Shown piece after piece: positions 63,443 to 64,000 of a DNA stretch of 64,000 nucleotides. How positions within the stretch are numbered: the stretch's first letter is position 1; each line of letters begins with the position of its first letter. The notes under the pieces are model-generated. The model had not been told where the DNA came from and ran no database searches. It worked only from the letters and a program-made list of their open reading frames with translations. Source of the DNA: Pictodentalium vernedei. Taxonomy: Eukaryota > Mollusca > Scaphopoda > Dentaliida > Dentaliidae. A program made the position numbers and the translations under genes. The stretch spans positions 164,441,455-164,505,454 of the forward strand of contig CM062294.1 in the NCBI GenBank assembly GCA_031216915.1. Reading direction: 5' to 3'.

Positions 63443-63705
63443 TACAGTACGTGGAGAGTGTATTATCACTAAATCACCCGCAGAGTGGAGATTCCACCCA
63501 AGAAATAATTGCGAATTTGTTGCAAAGCACAACCAGCACCAGCAATGTTTCAGCCAATGGACCTCCGGGTTAAACCCGGATGTCCATTGGCTGAAACATT
63601 GTTTGTGTTTTTTTGTCGATATGAAAAAAATTTGAAAGTTATAGCTTGGGTGATAACCCCACTCCGCGGGTGATTTACTTACAATCCACTCTCCACGTAC
63701 TGTAT
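63443..63705. mobile_element. Hairpin MITE M1, best-preserved copy
   Basis: The termini TACAGTACGTGGAGAGTG and CACTCTCCACGTACTGTA are perfect inverted repeats beginning with TA, and subterminal AAATCACCCGC(A)GAGTGG / CC(A)CTCCGCGGGTGATTT also match. The core is the hairpin CCAATGGACCTCCGGGTTAA at about 63540-63605, the same core as in the M2 element at 2632-2925. Confidence 0.85.
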
Positions 63706-63789
63706 GACACAAAAAATTTCATTTGGCACAAAAAATTCTCATTTGACACAAAAAATATTCAGCTTTGGCACATTAAAATATTCAGCCAG
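63706..63789. repeat. TTTGGCACAAAAAAT short tandem
   Basis: Four units of (T)TTG(G/A)CACAAAAAAT(TC) follow the MITE. Confidence 0.7.
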
Positions 63790-64000
63790 CGTGAACACTG
63801 GGGTGGGGTGTCAAAATGTCGAAAGTTTTGGATAGGTAGTCATGTAATGCATCAAAAAAAGGTCTCAGCGTGTAGAGTTAGAATATGAGGTAATTGTACC
63901 TCTCCGGTGGTGGGGCTGAGGGTAGGGGCATCCAAAATGCAAGTTGTAGGAAGGTAGGCATGTGATACATCAAATAAAGAGTCTCGACGCTTTGAGTTCA
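63790..64000. repeat. Satellite of about 120 bp, third block
   Basis: Starts GTGTCAAAATGTCGAAAGTT, as at 58905, and continues with GGTAATTGTACCTCTCCGG, GTGGGGCTGAGGGTAGGGGC and GGAAGGTAGGCATGTGATAC to the window edge. The array probably continues beyond. Confidence 0.8.

Overview
This is a gene-poor, AT-rich, repeat-dominated piece of an animal nuclear genome. The sequence shows spliced-gene signals, non-LTR, tyrosine-recombinase and DNA transposons, tRNA- and 5S-rRNA-headed SINEs, and dozens of perfect hairpin MITEs. There is no bacterial operon, CRISPR array or viral genome. The repeat style, and a short GGCC-rich motif near 8.2 kb that I associate with molluscs from memory, suggest a marine invertebrate, probably a lophotrochozoan. 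The species cannot be named from this window.

Only two host-gene pieces are supported. A minus-strand exon at 3201-3665 encodes the N-terminus of nephrocystin-3 (NPHP3), a ciliary protein. A transposon end starts inside its splice-donor region. A minus-strand last exon at 42.5-43.1 kb encodes a small C2H2-like zinc-finger protein of unknown function. Almost everything else is mobile or tandemly repeated DNA.

Layout: 0.7-8 kb holds TA- and TTAA-flanked hairpin MITEs and SINEs around the nphp3 exon. 8.5-10.1 kb is a dead Tc1-like transposon with both inverted repeats. 10.1-12.1 kb holds two satellites. 14.4-16 kb is a MITE cluster. 18.2-20.9 kb holds foldback elements, one carrying a Mutator-like (MULE) C-terminus. 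21.4-26.1 kb is a MULE with about 0.5-kb terminal inverted repeats and a 10-bp target duplication; a LINE has inserted in its transposase and fuses with it in frame. 26.3-29.9 kb is a LINE broken by two foldback elements and a tRNA-like palindrome. 30.7-31.4 kb is a roughly 225-bp satellite. 32.7-34 kb is a LINE tail. 35.5-41.9 kb is an almost complete Ngaro-type tyrosine-recombinase retrotransposon with both pairs of split direct repeats. 43.1-43.9 kb is a foldback element with a MITE inside it. 46-48.3 kb contains SINEs with a shared body but different heads (5S rRNA or tRNA). 49.5-50.6 kb is a second, nearly identical copy of the LINE found in the MULE. 52.7-54.3 kb is a decayed LINE interrupted by a TTAA MITE. 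55-57.2 kb is a roughly 90-bp satellite. 58.6-64 kb is a roughly 120-bp satellite with LINE, SINE and MITE insertions.

Two themes recur. First, several foldback elements have termini built from 12-17-bp tandem units that differ between elements but share a GGAC/GGTC-(A/T)TTC-G/C-rich layout; the MULE with a recognisable transposase has similar units at its ends. Second, the same hairpin core is found inside MITEs with different terminal repeats, so these elements look modular. Coordinates of degenerate repeats are by eye and may be off by tens of bases.
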